Part shown: positions 19,313 through 27,615 of the stretch, one piece after another
How positions within the stretch are numbered: the stretch's first letter is position 1
How the letters are laid out: each line of letters opens with the position of its first letter
From: Halovenus halobia
Lineage (GTDB): Archaea > Halobacteriota > Halobacteria > Halobacteriales > Haloarculaceae
Length of the DNA stretch: 64,000 nt
NCBI RefSeq assembly: GCF_051414135.1
Contig: NZ_JBLKOA010000001.1
Location: 558,001 to 622,000, forward strand
Direction: 5' to 3'
Notes under the pieces: model-generated
What the model was told of the DNA's origin: nothing
Database searches by the model: none
Seen by the model: only the letters and a program-made list of their open reading frames with translations
Made by a program: the position numbers and the translations under genes

Positions 19313-20667
19313 GCCGACTCGACCGCTGGGACGCCGGGCTTGTCGCCGCCCTCATTGCACTCGGCACCGGGCTCTTGCTAGCGAATCTCGTTCTCGTTTC
19401 GGGGGCTGTTGTCGGCCTCGTGTTTGCGCTCTATGGGACCATTTCGATGGTCCCGACGGACGTGTCTCTGTCCGCAACCAGAACGTTCGGTACCGGCGGC
19501 GCAACACCCGGTTCCGAGTTGACGGTCACTCTCGAAGTCGAGAACACGGGCGAGTCGGTTATTCCGGACCTCCGCGTCGCCGACGGTGTCCCCGACGCCT
19601 GTACTGTCGTGGCTGGGTCGCCACGGTCGAGCGGGCCGCTGACACCCGGCGAAACGGTCTCAATCGAGTATACCATCGTACTCGAACGGGGCCGCTTCGA
19701 GTTTGACCAGCCAACCTGTCGACTCCGCTCGCTGGCTGGGACTGATATCCAGACCCGCGCGGTTGCCGTCGAGGGCGACAGTTCGATAACCTGTGGCGCG
19801 CCAATCGCCGACCCACCGGCGACAGCCTCGACACTCCAGCATGCCGGCAGCGTTGGGACAGATACTGCCGGCAGCGGTCTGGAGTTCTACGCGACCAGAC
19901 AGTACAACCCTGGCGACCCGATGAACCGCATCAACTGGCACCAGGTCGCAAAGACCGGCGAATTCGTCACCGTGCAGTACCGCCGGGAGCGGGCCGCCCG
20001 GACGGTGCTCGTCGTCGATTGTCGACCCTGTACCCGTGTCAGACGCAATCAGGGCTACCCGACGGCTGGTTCACTCTCTGTCTACGTTGCTGAACGCCTG
20101 TACGACGCACTCGGTGCTGCAGGCGTCGTGCGAACGCTCACCGCTGTCGGTCTCGACAGTGACGACGCCCAACCACTCCTTGGGCCGGATGGATTGCCGT
20201 GGGTCAGTCCAGATGCGCCCTCCGGCGCGTCGATAGCGCTGTTCGAACAGGCGACCAAGGTGGCTACCGACACGACCTCACCAGCGAACGATGCACCTGT
20301 GTCGAGTGCCGTGTCGTCGCTGGACACCGGCGGGCGGACGGGAGTCAGTGCGGATGGCGGCCCGACGCAGGATGAGCGAGTCGAACGGCTTCGGTCACGG
20401 ATTCCGGGCGAGGCAGAGGTTATCGTCTGCTCGCCGCTGTTGGACGACTGGCCGGTCACGCTGGCTGAGAGTCTCAGCGCACACGGCCATCAAACGCTGG
20501 TCGTCAGTCCTGATGTCACCGGCGGTACCTCGACCGGGCAGCGAATCGATGGTCTCTCACGACGCCTCCGACTCCGTGCTCTCGCGCGGTTGGGCGTCGA
20601 CGTGACAGACTGGCCGTCGAACTATCCGGTCGAATATGCGCTCGAACGAACACTTTCCCAGCTATGA
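19309..20667 (+). CDS. DUF58 domain protein
   Basis: The 452-residue protein overlaps the preceding gene by 4 bases. Two hydrophobic helices occupy about residues 10-45. A beta-sandwich region follows (about 55-160, with PGSELTVTLEVENTGES). The DUF58 signature lies at about 185-235: EFYATRQYNPGDPMNRINWH, then TVQYRRERAARTVLVVDCR, the start of a von-Willebrand-A-like fold. DUF58 proteins usually work with a MoxR AAA+ ATPase as a chaperone-like pair for cell-surface or metal-dependent complexes. No moxR gene is adjacent here. Confidence 0.88.
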   Translation: MSRLDRWDAGLVAALIALGTGLLLANLVLVSGAVVGLVFALYGTISMVPTDVSLSATRTFGTGGATPGSELTVTLEVENTGESVIPDLRVADGVPDACTVVAGSPRSSGPLTPGETVSIEYTIVLERGRFEFDQPTCRLRSLAGTDIQTRAVAVEGDSSITCGAPIADPPATASTLQHAGSVGTDTAGSGLEFYATRQYNPGDPMNRINWHQVAKTGEFVTVQYRRERAARTVLVVDCRPCTRVRRNQGYPTAGSLSVYVAERLYDALGAAGVVRTLTAVGLDSDDAQPLLGPDGLPWVSPDAPSGASIALFEQATKVATDTTSPANDAPVSSAVSSLDTGGRTGVSADGGPTQDERVERLRSRIPGEAEVIVCSPLLDDWPVTLAESLSAHGHQTLVVSPDVTGGTSTGQRIDGLSRRLRLRALARLGVDVTDWPSNYPVEYALERTLSQL

Positions 20668-22274
20668 CCACGGCCAACCAACACCAGAACGCCGAGCGAA
20701 CGCCGCCACGGACGAGTACTGTCCTCGCCACGGCGATTGGCCTGGTGGCCGCTGGAGCGCTCTTTGGCCAAACCACCGACCTCTGGACACCGGCCGCGCT
20801 TGGGGTTACCGGCATCCTCTCGTTGTCGGCCTGTTTCGAACTCGCAGCCCGCAGCGGAGCCAGCACCCAGCGTGGCTTTCTGCTCGGCGTGCTGACTATT
20901 CCCGTCGGTATCGGCTTCATCGGCGGCATCCTCGGTACCACTATCGTCCTCGTCGGCAGTCAGTTCCCCGTCCCAACCTCGCCGATGATTTCCGTCGCGA
21001 TTCTCCGCATCCTCGGCGGCCTGAGTATTCTCATCGGCTGTACGATTACGCTGTTCGGGCTGGTGCTTGGTCGGCGAAACACGCTTTCGGAATCCTCGCT
21101 CAAGACGTACACCAAGACGGCCTTCGTCACTGCAAGCGCGCCAGTTCTTCTCGGACTTGGCCTCTTCGCGCGAGTTGCCCTCGCCGGCCGACCGGGCGCA
21201 ACCCAGAGTTTGTTCGGCCAACTGCTCGACCAGGCAGTTCGGGTCGTCGTCGCTCCAACCCCTGCGCGCTTGCATCTTGGCTCGTTCCTGTTCGTGCTGA
21301 CTGTTGCCGGAGCGTCTGTGGTGCTCTTTCTCCGGCAGATTCCCGTGGCTGACCTCCTTGCCGGCGGTGGCCGCAGGTTGACGCCGGAGTCTGCCTCGCG
21401 CCTCCAGCGACTCCTCCAGGTGGTTGTCAGCGCAACAGCGCTGTTGTTCGTTCCGGCAATCATCCTCGAAACGGTCGTCTCACCGGCACAACTCGAAGCG
21501 TCACTCGGTCCAGGATTGGTGGGCGCAATACAGGCGCTCACAACCGCTGGCTTCCTGCGGGTGTTGTTGTTCGGCCTGACCGCGGTGACACTTGGCTGGG
21601 TGGCAATCGACTCAGTGTTGGCGCAGTTTCTCCAGAGCGAGTCGGACCGCCAGCGGTGGTTTGGCCCATTTGTCGCCGGCGGGTTACTGACGGTGACGGC
21701 GGCACTGAGCGCGACACGAGCGTTCAATCTGGTGTTCCGACAGGCCACCGGCCGACTGCCAACGTCGCTGGGTGCCGAAGTGCAACGCCGTGTCCTGCCA
21801 GTCATCTCGGTGTACGGCGAGACGGCAGTCATCGTGTTGCTCGCGGGGGTCTTTGTCGCGCTGGCAGGCCTCATCGGCGCAACGTTCTGGTTTGCGGTGT
21901 CTTTCGGGTATCTTACCGACGAGGGGGCGGGCTTCTCGCTTGCCAGCGGTGGGCTCTTCCTGGCTGCGGTGGGTGCCGTTATCGGCGGGGCACCGACGTG
22001 GCTCGTACTCGGCGCACTGGTTGCCAGCCTCGTCGTTTGGGATATCGGCACCTTCGGCACGAAACTCGGTCGGGAAGTGGGTACCGGCGAAACACGAAGT
22101 CTGGAATTACTCCACGCGAGCGCGACGGTGTTTGTCGGCTTCCTTGCCGCAGTTGCCGCCTTTGGACTGTTCAAACTCGCTCCAACGTCTACCACCCCCT
22201 CGCCAACGACAACGCTCGCACTGGCCTGTCTCGGCGTCGGGATTGTCGCCCTGTCGCTCGCGATTCGCGACTAA
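20664..22274 (+). CDS. Polytopic membrane protein of the transglutaminase/DUF58 operon (DUF7519-like)
   Basis: The 536-residue protein starts in an ATGA overlap with the DUF58 gene. It has roughly twelve hydrophobic segments spread from residue 18 to 533, with short loops. No catalytic motif was recognised. As the last gene of the operon it probably forms the membrane core for the transglutaminase and DUF58 proteins. The name DUF7519-like rests on synteny recalled from other haloarchaea. Its stop overlaps the convergent helicase stop by 4 bases. Confidence 0.75.
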   Translation: MTTANQHQNAERTPPRTSTVLATAIGLVAAGALFGQTTDLWTPAALGVTGILSLSACFELAARSGASTQRGFLLGVLTIPVGIGFIGGILGTTIVLVGSQFPVPTSPMISVAILRILGGLSILIGCTITLFGLVLGRRNTLSESSLKTYTKTAFVTASAPVLLGLGLFARVALAGRPGATQSLFGQLLDQAVRVVVAPTPARLHLGSFLFVLTVAGASVVLFLRQIPVADLLAGGGRRLTPESASRLQRLLQVVVSATALLFVPAIILETVVSPAQLEASLGPGLVGAIQALTTAGFLRVLLFGLTAVTLGWVAIDSVLAQFLQSESDRQRWFGPFVAGGLLTVTAALSATRAFNLVFRQATGRLPTSLGAEVQRRVLPVISVYGETAVIVLLAGVFVALAGLIGATFWFAVSFGYLTDEGAGFSLASGGLFLAAVGAVIGGAPTWLVLGALVASLVVWDIGTFGTKLGREVGTGETRSLELLHASATVFVGFLAAVAAFGLFKLAPTSTTPSPTTTLALACLGVGIVALSLAIRD

Positions 22275-24178
22275 CGCTCCTCAGATTCGGCAGCCTCGCC
22301 AGACTCCTCATCCTCGTCTTCGAGTTCCATCTCGACAGTTTCTTCGGTCACTCGAATTCCTTTCTCGGCGAGGTGGCGCATCCGCCGGCGGGCAAAGTCC
22401 TCCTCCTGAGAGCCCTGCGTCGCGAGGACGTACATCCGGGCTCGTCCCGTCGGTCGCATCGTCCGACCGGCACGCTGGGTTCCCTGCCGGCGTGACCCAC
22501 CCAGCCCGGACGCGACGATAGCGAGGGCAGCACTCGGAAGGTCAATTCCCTCGTCGCCGACGCGGGAGACAATCAGCGTCGACAGCGTCCCGTTGCGGAA
22601 CTGCTCGAAATACTGCTCGCGGCGTGCGTGGGGCATTTCGCCGCTGATAAAGGGTGCGCCGAGTGCGTCCGAGTACGCCTGTCCCTGGTCGAGATATTCG
22701 ACGAAAATCAACGCTTGCTCGTCAGGATGGCGGCTCAGCAGGACCTCGATTTCCGCCAATTTGGCCGGGTTGGTCGCGGCCACCTGTCGGCGTTCGTGGC
22801 CCTGGGCACTCACGTACTGGTTGCGAGCGTCGGTGTCACCCCACGGCACGAACCTGATTTGCACTTCTGGTTCGGCGACGTAGCCTGCCTCGAACAGTCC
22901 ATCCCAGTCAGTGCCGATGGGTGGACCGATCAGCGTGAAGATATCGCTCTCGTTGTCGTCCTCCCGCACTGGCGACGAAGAGAGTCCGAGGCGGTGGCGC
23001 GTCTGCAGGTCTGCGCTCCGTCGATACACCGGCGCAGAGATGTGATGGACCTCGTCGTAGATAATCAGCCCCCATTCGCGGCTGTCGAAAAGCTGTCTGT
23101 GTCGGTCCATTCCGGCAGTTCGGTAGGTCGCGATGGTGACCGGTCGGATGTCTTTCCGTCCGCCGTGGTACTCGCCGACCTGCTCGGGTGTCAGCGTCGT
23201 ATGTGCCAGCAGTTCGTCGCGCCACTGGCTGGCGAGTTCACGACCCGGCACGAGGATGAGCGTCTCGCCCTCGATTTCGCTGAGAATACCCATTGCCGCG
23301 ACAGTCTTCCCGCTGCCTGGCGGGCCAACGAGGACACCAGAAGAGGTTTCGAGGAAGTTCGAGACCCACTGCTTCTGATACGAGCGCAGTTCGAGTTCGA
23401 GGTCGACTGGCAGTCGGTCGCCGCTCTCCAAGTCGCGCTCGTCTCGCACTGGGTAGCCTGCCTCGTAGAGAATGCGCTTGACCGCCGCAATCGACTCCTC
23501 GGCGACCCAGCTTTCCGTGTCGGAGATTGCAGCCCGAAGTTGGCCGTCGTCGAGTTTCTGGCGGGCAACGTTGCCCATCAGGTCTGTTGTTTCCGCCGTC
23601 AATACGGTATACCCATCCTCGTGCGTCTCGAGCACGAACTTGTTGGCTCGCTCGTACTGCGAGCGAATCCACGACTCCAGGCTTTCGGAGCGTTCGGGCA
23701 ACACCGACCGAACCGTTCCGAGCAGGTCGTCCAGCGTTTCGTAGGGTGCTTGCCAGATGTCCTCCTGGCGAAGTTCGTACTTGTACGCACCAGCCCCGGT
23801 CGTGTCGATGAGATGGGCGAACTGCGAAAGCTGTGCGCGGGTGAACTGCTCGGGCTGGTCGACGACGATTTCGCGGCGCTCGGGAAAGAGAATCACTCGC
23901 TCGCGGTCGGTCATCCGCGCCCAGTCGACGGGATACCAGATAACCGGGTCGCTCGTCACGTCGAGTCGCTCTGCCGTTCCGGAGTCGGTGAGTTCGTCTA
24001 ACTCTGCGACGGCTTCGTCGTGTGTGCACTCGCGCAACTGTGCGTACCGCGTCGCGGTCAGGACCGGTCGTCCGACCGCTTCGAGGGCGTCGTAGAACAG
24101 GTCTGGGTCGTCACCCTCCGCGTGCTGGTCGGGTTCGGGCACCGACTCACCATCATCCTGAGTCGTCTCGTCTGTCAC
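22271..24178 (-). CDS. XPB-like DEAD/DEAH-box DNA helicase
   Basis: Start chosen at the GTG at 24178 (VTDETTQDDGESVPEPD), giving 635 residues; 18 further codons upstream begin at ATG 24232 but are not acidic or family-like. The N-terminal 220 residues are a winged-helix/damage-recognition-type region. The SF2 core follows: Walker A GPPGSGKTVAAMG, a DEVHH box, motif III-like GLSSSPVRED, and motif VI QRAGRTMRP. The order and the RED-like element match the XPB/Rad25 branch. It probably acts in nucleotide excision repair or transcription-coupled DNA opening. The C-terminal acidic tail is a haloarchaeal adaptation. Confidence 0.88.
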   Translation of the reverse strand: MTDETTQDDGESVPEPDQHAEGDDPDLFYDALEAVGRPVLTATRYAQLRECTHDEAVAELDELTDSGTAERLDVTSDPVIWYPVDWARMTDRERVILFPERREIVVDQPEQFTRAQLSQFAHLIDTTGAGAYKYELRQEDIWQAPYETLDDLLGTVRSVLPERSESLESWIRSQYERANKFVLETHEDGYTVLTAETTDLMGNVARQKLDDGQLRAAISDTESWVAEESIAAVKRILYEAGYPVRDERDLESGDRLPVDLELELRSYQKQWVSNFLETSSGVLVGPPGSGKTVAAMGILSEIEGETLILVPGRELASQWRDELLAHTTLTPEQVGEYHGGRKDIRPVTIATYRTAGMDRHRQLFDSREWGLIIYDEVHHISAPVYRRSADLQTRHRLGLSSSPVREDDNESDIFTLIGPPIGTDWDGLFEAGYVAEPEVQIRFVPWGDTDARNQYVSAQGHERRQVAATNPAKLAEIEVLLSRHPDEQALIFVEYLDQGQAYSDALGAPFISGEMPHARREQYFEQFRNGTLSTLIVSRVGDEGIDLPSAALAIVASGLGGSRRQGTQRAGRTMRPTGRARMYVLATQGSQEEDFARRRMRHLAEKGIRVTEETVEMELEDEDEESGEAAESEER

Positions 24179-24215
24179 TACTCTCTTTAGCCGCCGAGGA
24201 TAGAAACGGCTTGCG

Positions 24216-24380
24216 TCAGCGGCCAGCCTCACCGGCCCGGACGACCAGCGTCACTCCGGCGAAATCACCAAGTCGCTTCCCGCTCCCAGTGACAACAATG
24301 ACGACGACGGCGACACTCCAGTCGCCGAGTCCGTCGATGAGCCGTAACGCGTTCCGAAGCAACACGAACGGTTCGACCAA
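24216..24380 (-). pseudogene. C-terminal remnant of an RDD-family membrane protein
   Basis: In the 200-base gap between the helicase and CAP genes, a minus-strand frame from TTG 24380 encodes 54 residues. They read as the end of an RDD domain: LLRNALRLIDGLGD, a hydrophobic helix VAVVVIVVTGSG, then KRLGDFAGVTLVVR, matching the family ending (R-N-x-L-R-x-x-D, helix, K-R-L-G-D-x-x-A-x-T-x-V-V-R). A stop codon in frame just upstream, at the CAP gene end, removes the first TM helices. It is either a decayed gene or a very short membrane protein coupled to the CAP gene. Confidence 0.5.
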
Positions 24381-24385
24381 CCCCG

Positions 24386-25012
24386 TCAGTCACAGAAATT
24401 CTGCGTCACCAGCACTTCGCCGTCCTGCGTCACCGCGACACCGACGCCGGTTCGTTCCCACTGAGTGCTGAGCATATTCTCGCGGTGGTCTGGGGAATTG
24501 AGCCACTGTTCGAGGAGTTCGTCGACTAACTCCTCCCTCGTTGTGTGTCGCTCACGCTCGCCGTCGGTAGTCTCGAAGGTCGTCTGCCACCACGTCGCTG
24601 CGATGTTCTCGCCGACCGACGAGCACGAGACAGAACTCGACTGGACGCGTTCGAATGCCGCGTCCCCATCTGGCGAAACGTGAGCGTAGTAATCCCGAGC
24701 AATCATATCGACGCTGTGGTTTCGAGCAACCGTCGCTAATCCGGGCTCGTATTCGACCGAGCTGCGGCCGCGGGCTGTCCGTTCGTCGTTGACTGCCGCG
24801 GCGATAGCCCGCTCGACTGCTGTCGTGTTCAGCGGGTCGCGGTCATTCGCAGCTTCCTGTCCGTCGCCAGCAGCCAACGTGAGCGGGTCTGCACCGCCAG
24901 CGACGAGGAGGCTACCGAGCAGCACCAAACCACCGACAACAGCCGCCGCGACGACGAGGTAGTCGGCACTCGCTCGTCTGCGAGCATGCTTACCGCGGCC
25001 GTCGCCGCTCAT
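24386..25012 (-). CDS. CAP-domain (SCP/PR-1-like) secreted or membrane-anchored protein
   Basis: The 208-residue protein has a twin-arginine-poor basic head and one hydrophobic helix (about 19-40), so it is membrane-anchored or secreted. The CAP domain covers about 65-207, with conserved HSVDMIARDYYAHVSPDG, VGENIAATWW, WLNSPDHRENML and the closing TQNFC. The His and Glu of the CAP cavity are present. CAP proteins are extracellular, with roles that vary from ligand binding to proteolysis; the ligand here is unknown. The two cysteines (near 130 and in NFC) could form a disulphide. Confidence 0.88.
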   Translation of the reverse strand: MSGDGRGKHARRRASADYLVVAAAVVGGLVLLGSLLVAGGADPLTLAAGDGQEAANDRDPLNTTAVERAIAAAVNDERTARGRSSVEYEPGLATVARNHSVDMIARDYYAHVSPDGDAAFERVQSSSVSCSSVGENIAATWWQTTFETTDGERERHTTREELVDELLEQWLNSPDHRENMLSTQWERTGVGVAVTQDGEVLVTQNFCD

Positions 25013-25056
25013 GTCTGTGCCACGGACCGGCGGGAAATGAGCGTTGTGTCCCCCGG

Positions 25057-26259
25057 TCAGCTGACGCGCTCTAACCGAGCACCCGCAAGCACCGCAGCGA
25101 GTCCACTGATAGCTAACACGGCCAGTCCGGGCACGAACGAACCCGTACTGTCGCGGAGGAATCCAATCAAGAACGGCCCGGCAAAGCCGCCTATCTCTCC
25201 GACAGCGAAGACGAGTCCCACTGCTGTGCCGGTCAGCCGCGGCCCAATTCCCTCCAGCGCGGGCGGTATTGCTCGGACCATCGGTGAGAGGCCGCCGACG
25301 CCGAGGCCTGCGCCGACAATACCTGCCACGGCGAGCGCAGTTGCGCCGCCGCCGATGATTCCGACGACCCCAAACCCTGCGACGGCGCTGGCGGCGACAA
25401 TTGCCCCTCGCCGCGCGTCGAATCGGTCAGCGAGCCCTGGAATCGTCAGCACGCCAACCACGTTCGCACCGACGAGTAACGTCGTCGTCTGCCCGGCCCT
25501 GCCAGCGGAGAGTCCACGGGATTCGAGAATCGTCGGTAGCCAGCCCTGCAACCCGTGAATGATAAGCAAGTAGGTGATGCCGAGGACAACCACAAGCCGA
25601 AGTTGTGGATGAACCAGGACCGTCTTGAGGTCGTCAACCATCGGCATCTCCTCGCCCGCTGTGCTCTCCTGGCTGCCAAGCCGAGAGAATACCACGACCA
25701 GCAGCCAGACGACGGCGTAGCACAGAATCACCACGCCAGTCCAGAAAAAGAGGTTTCGCCAGCCGCCGAGTGCTGGCCCGATGAGTGGGCGGCCGAGACT
25801 GAACGCGGCGGCGGTGCCGGCCGACGCGCCGACCAGATAGACAGACGACGGGAGGCCCGTGGACTCGGGCGGAAAGAGTACAGAGACGAGTTTTGGGAGA
25901 CCGAACGTGACCAGTGTCGCACCGACACCCAGGGTGAGTGTCGTCGCGAGTAAGCCGAGAAATCCGGGGGCAACGCTGCGAGCGAGTTGCGCCACTCCAA
26001 TACAGACCAGCGCGACGAACAGACTCCGACCGGGCCCGATTCGGTCGACTGCCAGTCCGGAAAACAGCGCAAGCGGGATGTAGGTGAGCGGCACCGCGCC
26101 GGCGAGAAGCCCGGCCTGTGTCCCGGAGAGTCCAACGTCGGCGATGATGGTCGGCAGGTACGCTGGCAGCGAAAACCAGCTAAACATCAGCGACGTGTAG
26201 ACCAGCGTGCCCGCGACGAGCAGGCCGTACACTCGCCACGGAGCCGACCGAGCGCTCAT
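25057..26259 (-). CDS. MFS transporter
   Basis: The preferred start is the ATG at 26259 (MSARSAPWRVYG), giving 400 residues; an in-frame ATG at 26283 adds eight. Twelve TM helices are visible. The loop between helices 2 and 3 carries GLAVDRIGPGRSLF, the G-x3-D-R-x-G-R-x motif of the major facilitator superfamily, and LADRFDARRGAIVA is its C-terminal copy. A PLIGPALGGWRNLFFWTG segment marks helix 5. The drug/organic-anion branch is most similar in layout, but the substrate is not predictable from sequence. No neighbouring metabolic gene on the strand suggests one. Confidence 0.87.
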   Translation of the reverse strand: MSARSAPWRVYGLLVAGTLVYTSLMFSWFSLPAYLPTIIADVGLSGTQAGLLAGAVPLTYIPLALFSGLAVDRIGPGRSLFVALVCIGVAQLARSVAPGFLGLLATTLTLGVGATLVTFGLPKLVSVLFPPESTGLPSSVYLVGASAGTAAAFSLGRPLIGPALGGWRNLFFWTGVVILCYAVVWLLVVVFSRLGSQESTAGEEMPMVDDLKTVLVHPQLRLVVVLGITYLLIIHGLQGWLPTILESRGLSAGRAGQTTTLLVGANVVGVLTIPGLADRFDARRGAIVAASAVAGFGVVGIIGGGATALAVAGIVGAGLGVGGLSPMVRAIPPALEGIGPRLTGTAVGLVFAVGEIGGFAGPFLIGFLRDSTGSFVPGLAVLAISGLAAVLAGARLERVS

Positions 26260-26316
26260 ATGACTGCCTAGAGTGGTGCGCAAAAAGGTTCGTTCATCTC
26301 CGGCGGTTGTCCCGAT

Positions 26317-26326
26317 ACTTTATATC
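26317..26326 (+). promoter_or_regulatory. TATA box for the SDR gene
   Basis: ACTTTATATC lies centred 27 bases upstream of the ATG at 26349, which supports that start and a leaderless mRNA. Confidence 0.65.
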
Positions 26327-26348
26327 ACTGCCGGGCGGTGGCTGTTTC

Positions 26349-27107
26349 ATGCGACTAGAAGACAAGACAGCGTTCATCACCGGCGGCGGCTCTGGACTGG
26401 GACGAGCAGCAGCGACACGGTTCGCCAAAGAGGGGGCGACCATCGTGACGGCCGACGTTGACCTCGACGGTGCAGAGGAGACAATCGAACAGGTCGAAGA
26501 ACTGGGCGGCGAGGGCGTTGCCCACGAACTCGACGTGCGGGACCGCGACGCGTTCAAATCGTCCATCGACGCCACAGTCGAGGAGTATGGCCTCGACATC
26601 CTGCTCAACAACGCAGGCATCAGCCACGAGCGGATTCACGTCGAAGATATGGACGACGACCACCGCGACCAGCTCATCGACGTGAACATCAAGGGTGTCT
26701 GGAACGGCACGGTCTCCGCGATGCCACACTTCAAAGAGCAGGGAAGCGGAGCCATCGTCAACACTGCCTCGCTCGCTGGCGTCATCGGCGCGCCGATGCT
26801 TTCGGCATACTCGCTGACGAAGGGTGCAGTCGTCAACTTCTCGCGAGCAGTCGCCGCGGAGGTTGGGCCACACGGCGTCCGAGTCAACGCCGTCTGTCCG
26901 GGGATTACCGACACCTCGATGCCCCGGCGCAGTCTCAGCGAGGAAGAGTGGGAGTACACGAAAAACGAGATGTCCGAAGAGTATCCCCTCAAACGACTGG
27001 GTAAGCCCGAAGATATCGCCAATGCGATGCTCTTCCTGGCCTCGGACGAGGCTGACTGGATTACCGGCGAGGCGCTGGTCGTCGACGGCGGTTTCTCCAG
27101 TTGCTAA
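26349..27107 (+). CDS. SDR family NAD(P)-dependent oxidoreductase
   Basis: The 252-residue classical short-chain dehydrogenase has the cofactor loop TGGGSGLG at residues 12-19, an Asp after the second strand (TADVDLDGA) that favours NAD+, and NNAG near 88. The catalytic set is Ser in NTASLAG (about 140) and the Y-x3-K pair in SAYSLTKGAV (about 155-159). The C-terminal VNAVCPGITDT and ITGEALVVDGG are typical. It is closest in pattern to 3-oxoacyl-ACP reductase or glucose-dehydrogenase-type enzymes; the substrate is unknown. It is divergent from the MFS gene with a 90-base shared upstream region. Confidence 0.9.
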   Translation: MRLEDKTAFITGGGSGLGRAAATRFAKEGATIVTADVDLDGAEETIEQVEELGGEGVAHELDVRDRDAFKSSIDATVEEYGLDILLNNAGISHERIHVEDMDDDHRDQLIDVNIKGVWNGTVSAMPHFKEQGSGAIVNTASLAGVIGAPMLSAYSLTKGAVVNFSRAVAAEVGPHGVRVNAVCPGITDTSMPRRSLSEEEWEYTKNEMSEEYPLKRLGKPEDIANAMLFLASDEADWITGEALVVDGGFSSC

Positions 27108-27228
27108 CCGATAGGCGAAGTTGGTGACACCGCCGAGTTCGATTGGCAACTCTATGGGCTCCCTCAGTCTCGAAAACAAAATTAAATCTGCCACATACTT
27201 CGTATTTGTAACCGGAATCGACGTGAAT

Positions 27229-27237
27229 GGGGGTGAT
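27229..27237 (+). promoter_or_regulatory. Shine-Dalgarno site for the SHOCT gene
   Basis: GGGGGTGAT differs by one base from the ideal GGAGGTGAT and lies 12 bases before the ATG at 27250, deciding that start over the upstream in-frame ATG at 27121. Confidence 0.6.
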
Positions 27238-27249
27238 GTATATACTAGT

Positions 27250-27612
27250 ATGGACCACTCACGCAGCCAGCAGTGTGGGAAACGGCTCCTCGTGACGATA
27301 GCATTGGTAGTCGTCCTCATGGTTGCTTTCAGCAGCCCTGCTGTCGCCCACTCAGGTGATGACGGCCTTCATCATCATGACGGCTGGATGGAATCCCACG
27401 GTGGGACCGGCGGGTTCCTGTGGATGGCGCTCTGGATGGTTGTCCTAGTTGGGATTCCGCTCGGTCTCGGGTACCTGTTTCTCACCCGCCGCGATGCCAG
27501 TGGTGGGACAACCGACGACGCACTGACCGCCCTGCGGCGTCGCTATGCCGAGGGTGAAATCGACGAGGAGGAGTTCGACGCACGCCGCCGTAAACTGCAA
27601 GATGGTGAGTAA
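27250..27612 (+). CDS. SHOCT-domain membrane protein upstream of a copper ATPase
   Basis: The 120-residue product has a signal-like first helix (about 13-32, ending SSPAVAHSG), a histidine-rich segment (DGLHHHDGWMESHGG) facing outside, a second helix (about 55-75), and a C-terminal SHOCT motif (ALRRRYAEGEIDEEEFDARRRKL). SHOCT segments mediate oligomerisation. The histidine cluster and its position 3 bases before a CopB-type ATPase suggest a metal-binding accessory of copper export. A strong Shine-Dalgarno site supports the start. Confidence 0.8.
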   Translation: MDHSRSQQCGKRLLVTIALVVVLMVAFSSPAVAHSGDDGLHHHDGWMESHGGTGGFLWMALWMVVLVGIPLGLGYLFLTRRDASGGTTDDALTALRRRYAEGEIDEEEFDARRRKLQDGE

Positions 27613-27615
27613 CTC

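Noticed and set aside
20960..22195. 411-codon minus-strand frame
   Set aside because: It is opposite the polytopic membrane protein gene, which has clear TM helices and operon coupling.
24361..24400. GGTTCGACC, which resembles a tRNA T-arm
   Set aside because: No matching acceptor, D-arm or anticodon stem is present; the stretch lies in the RDD remnant.
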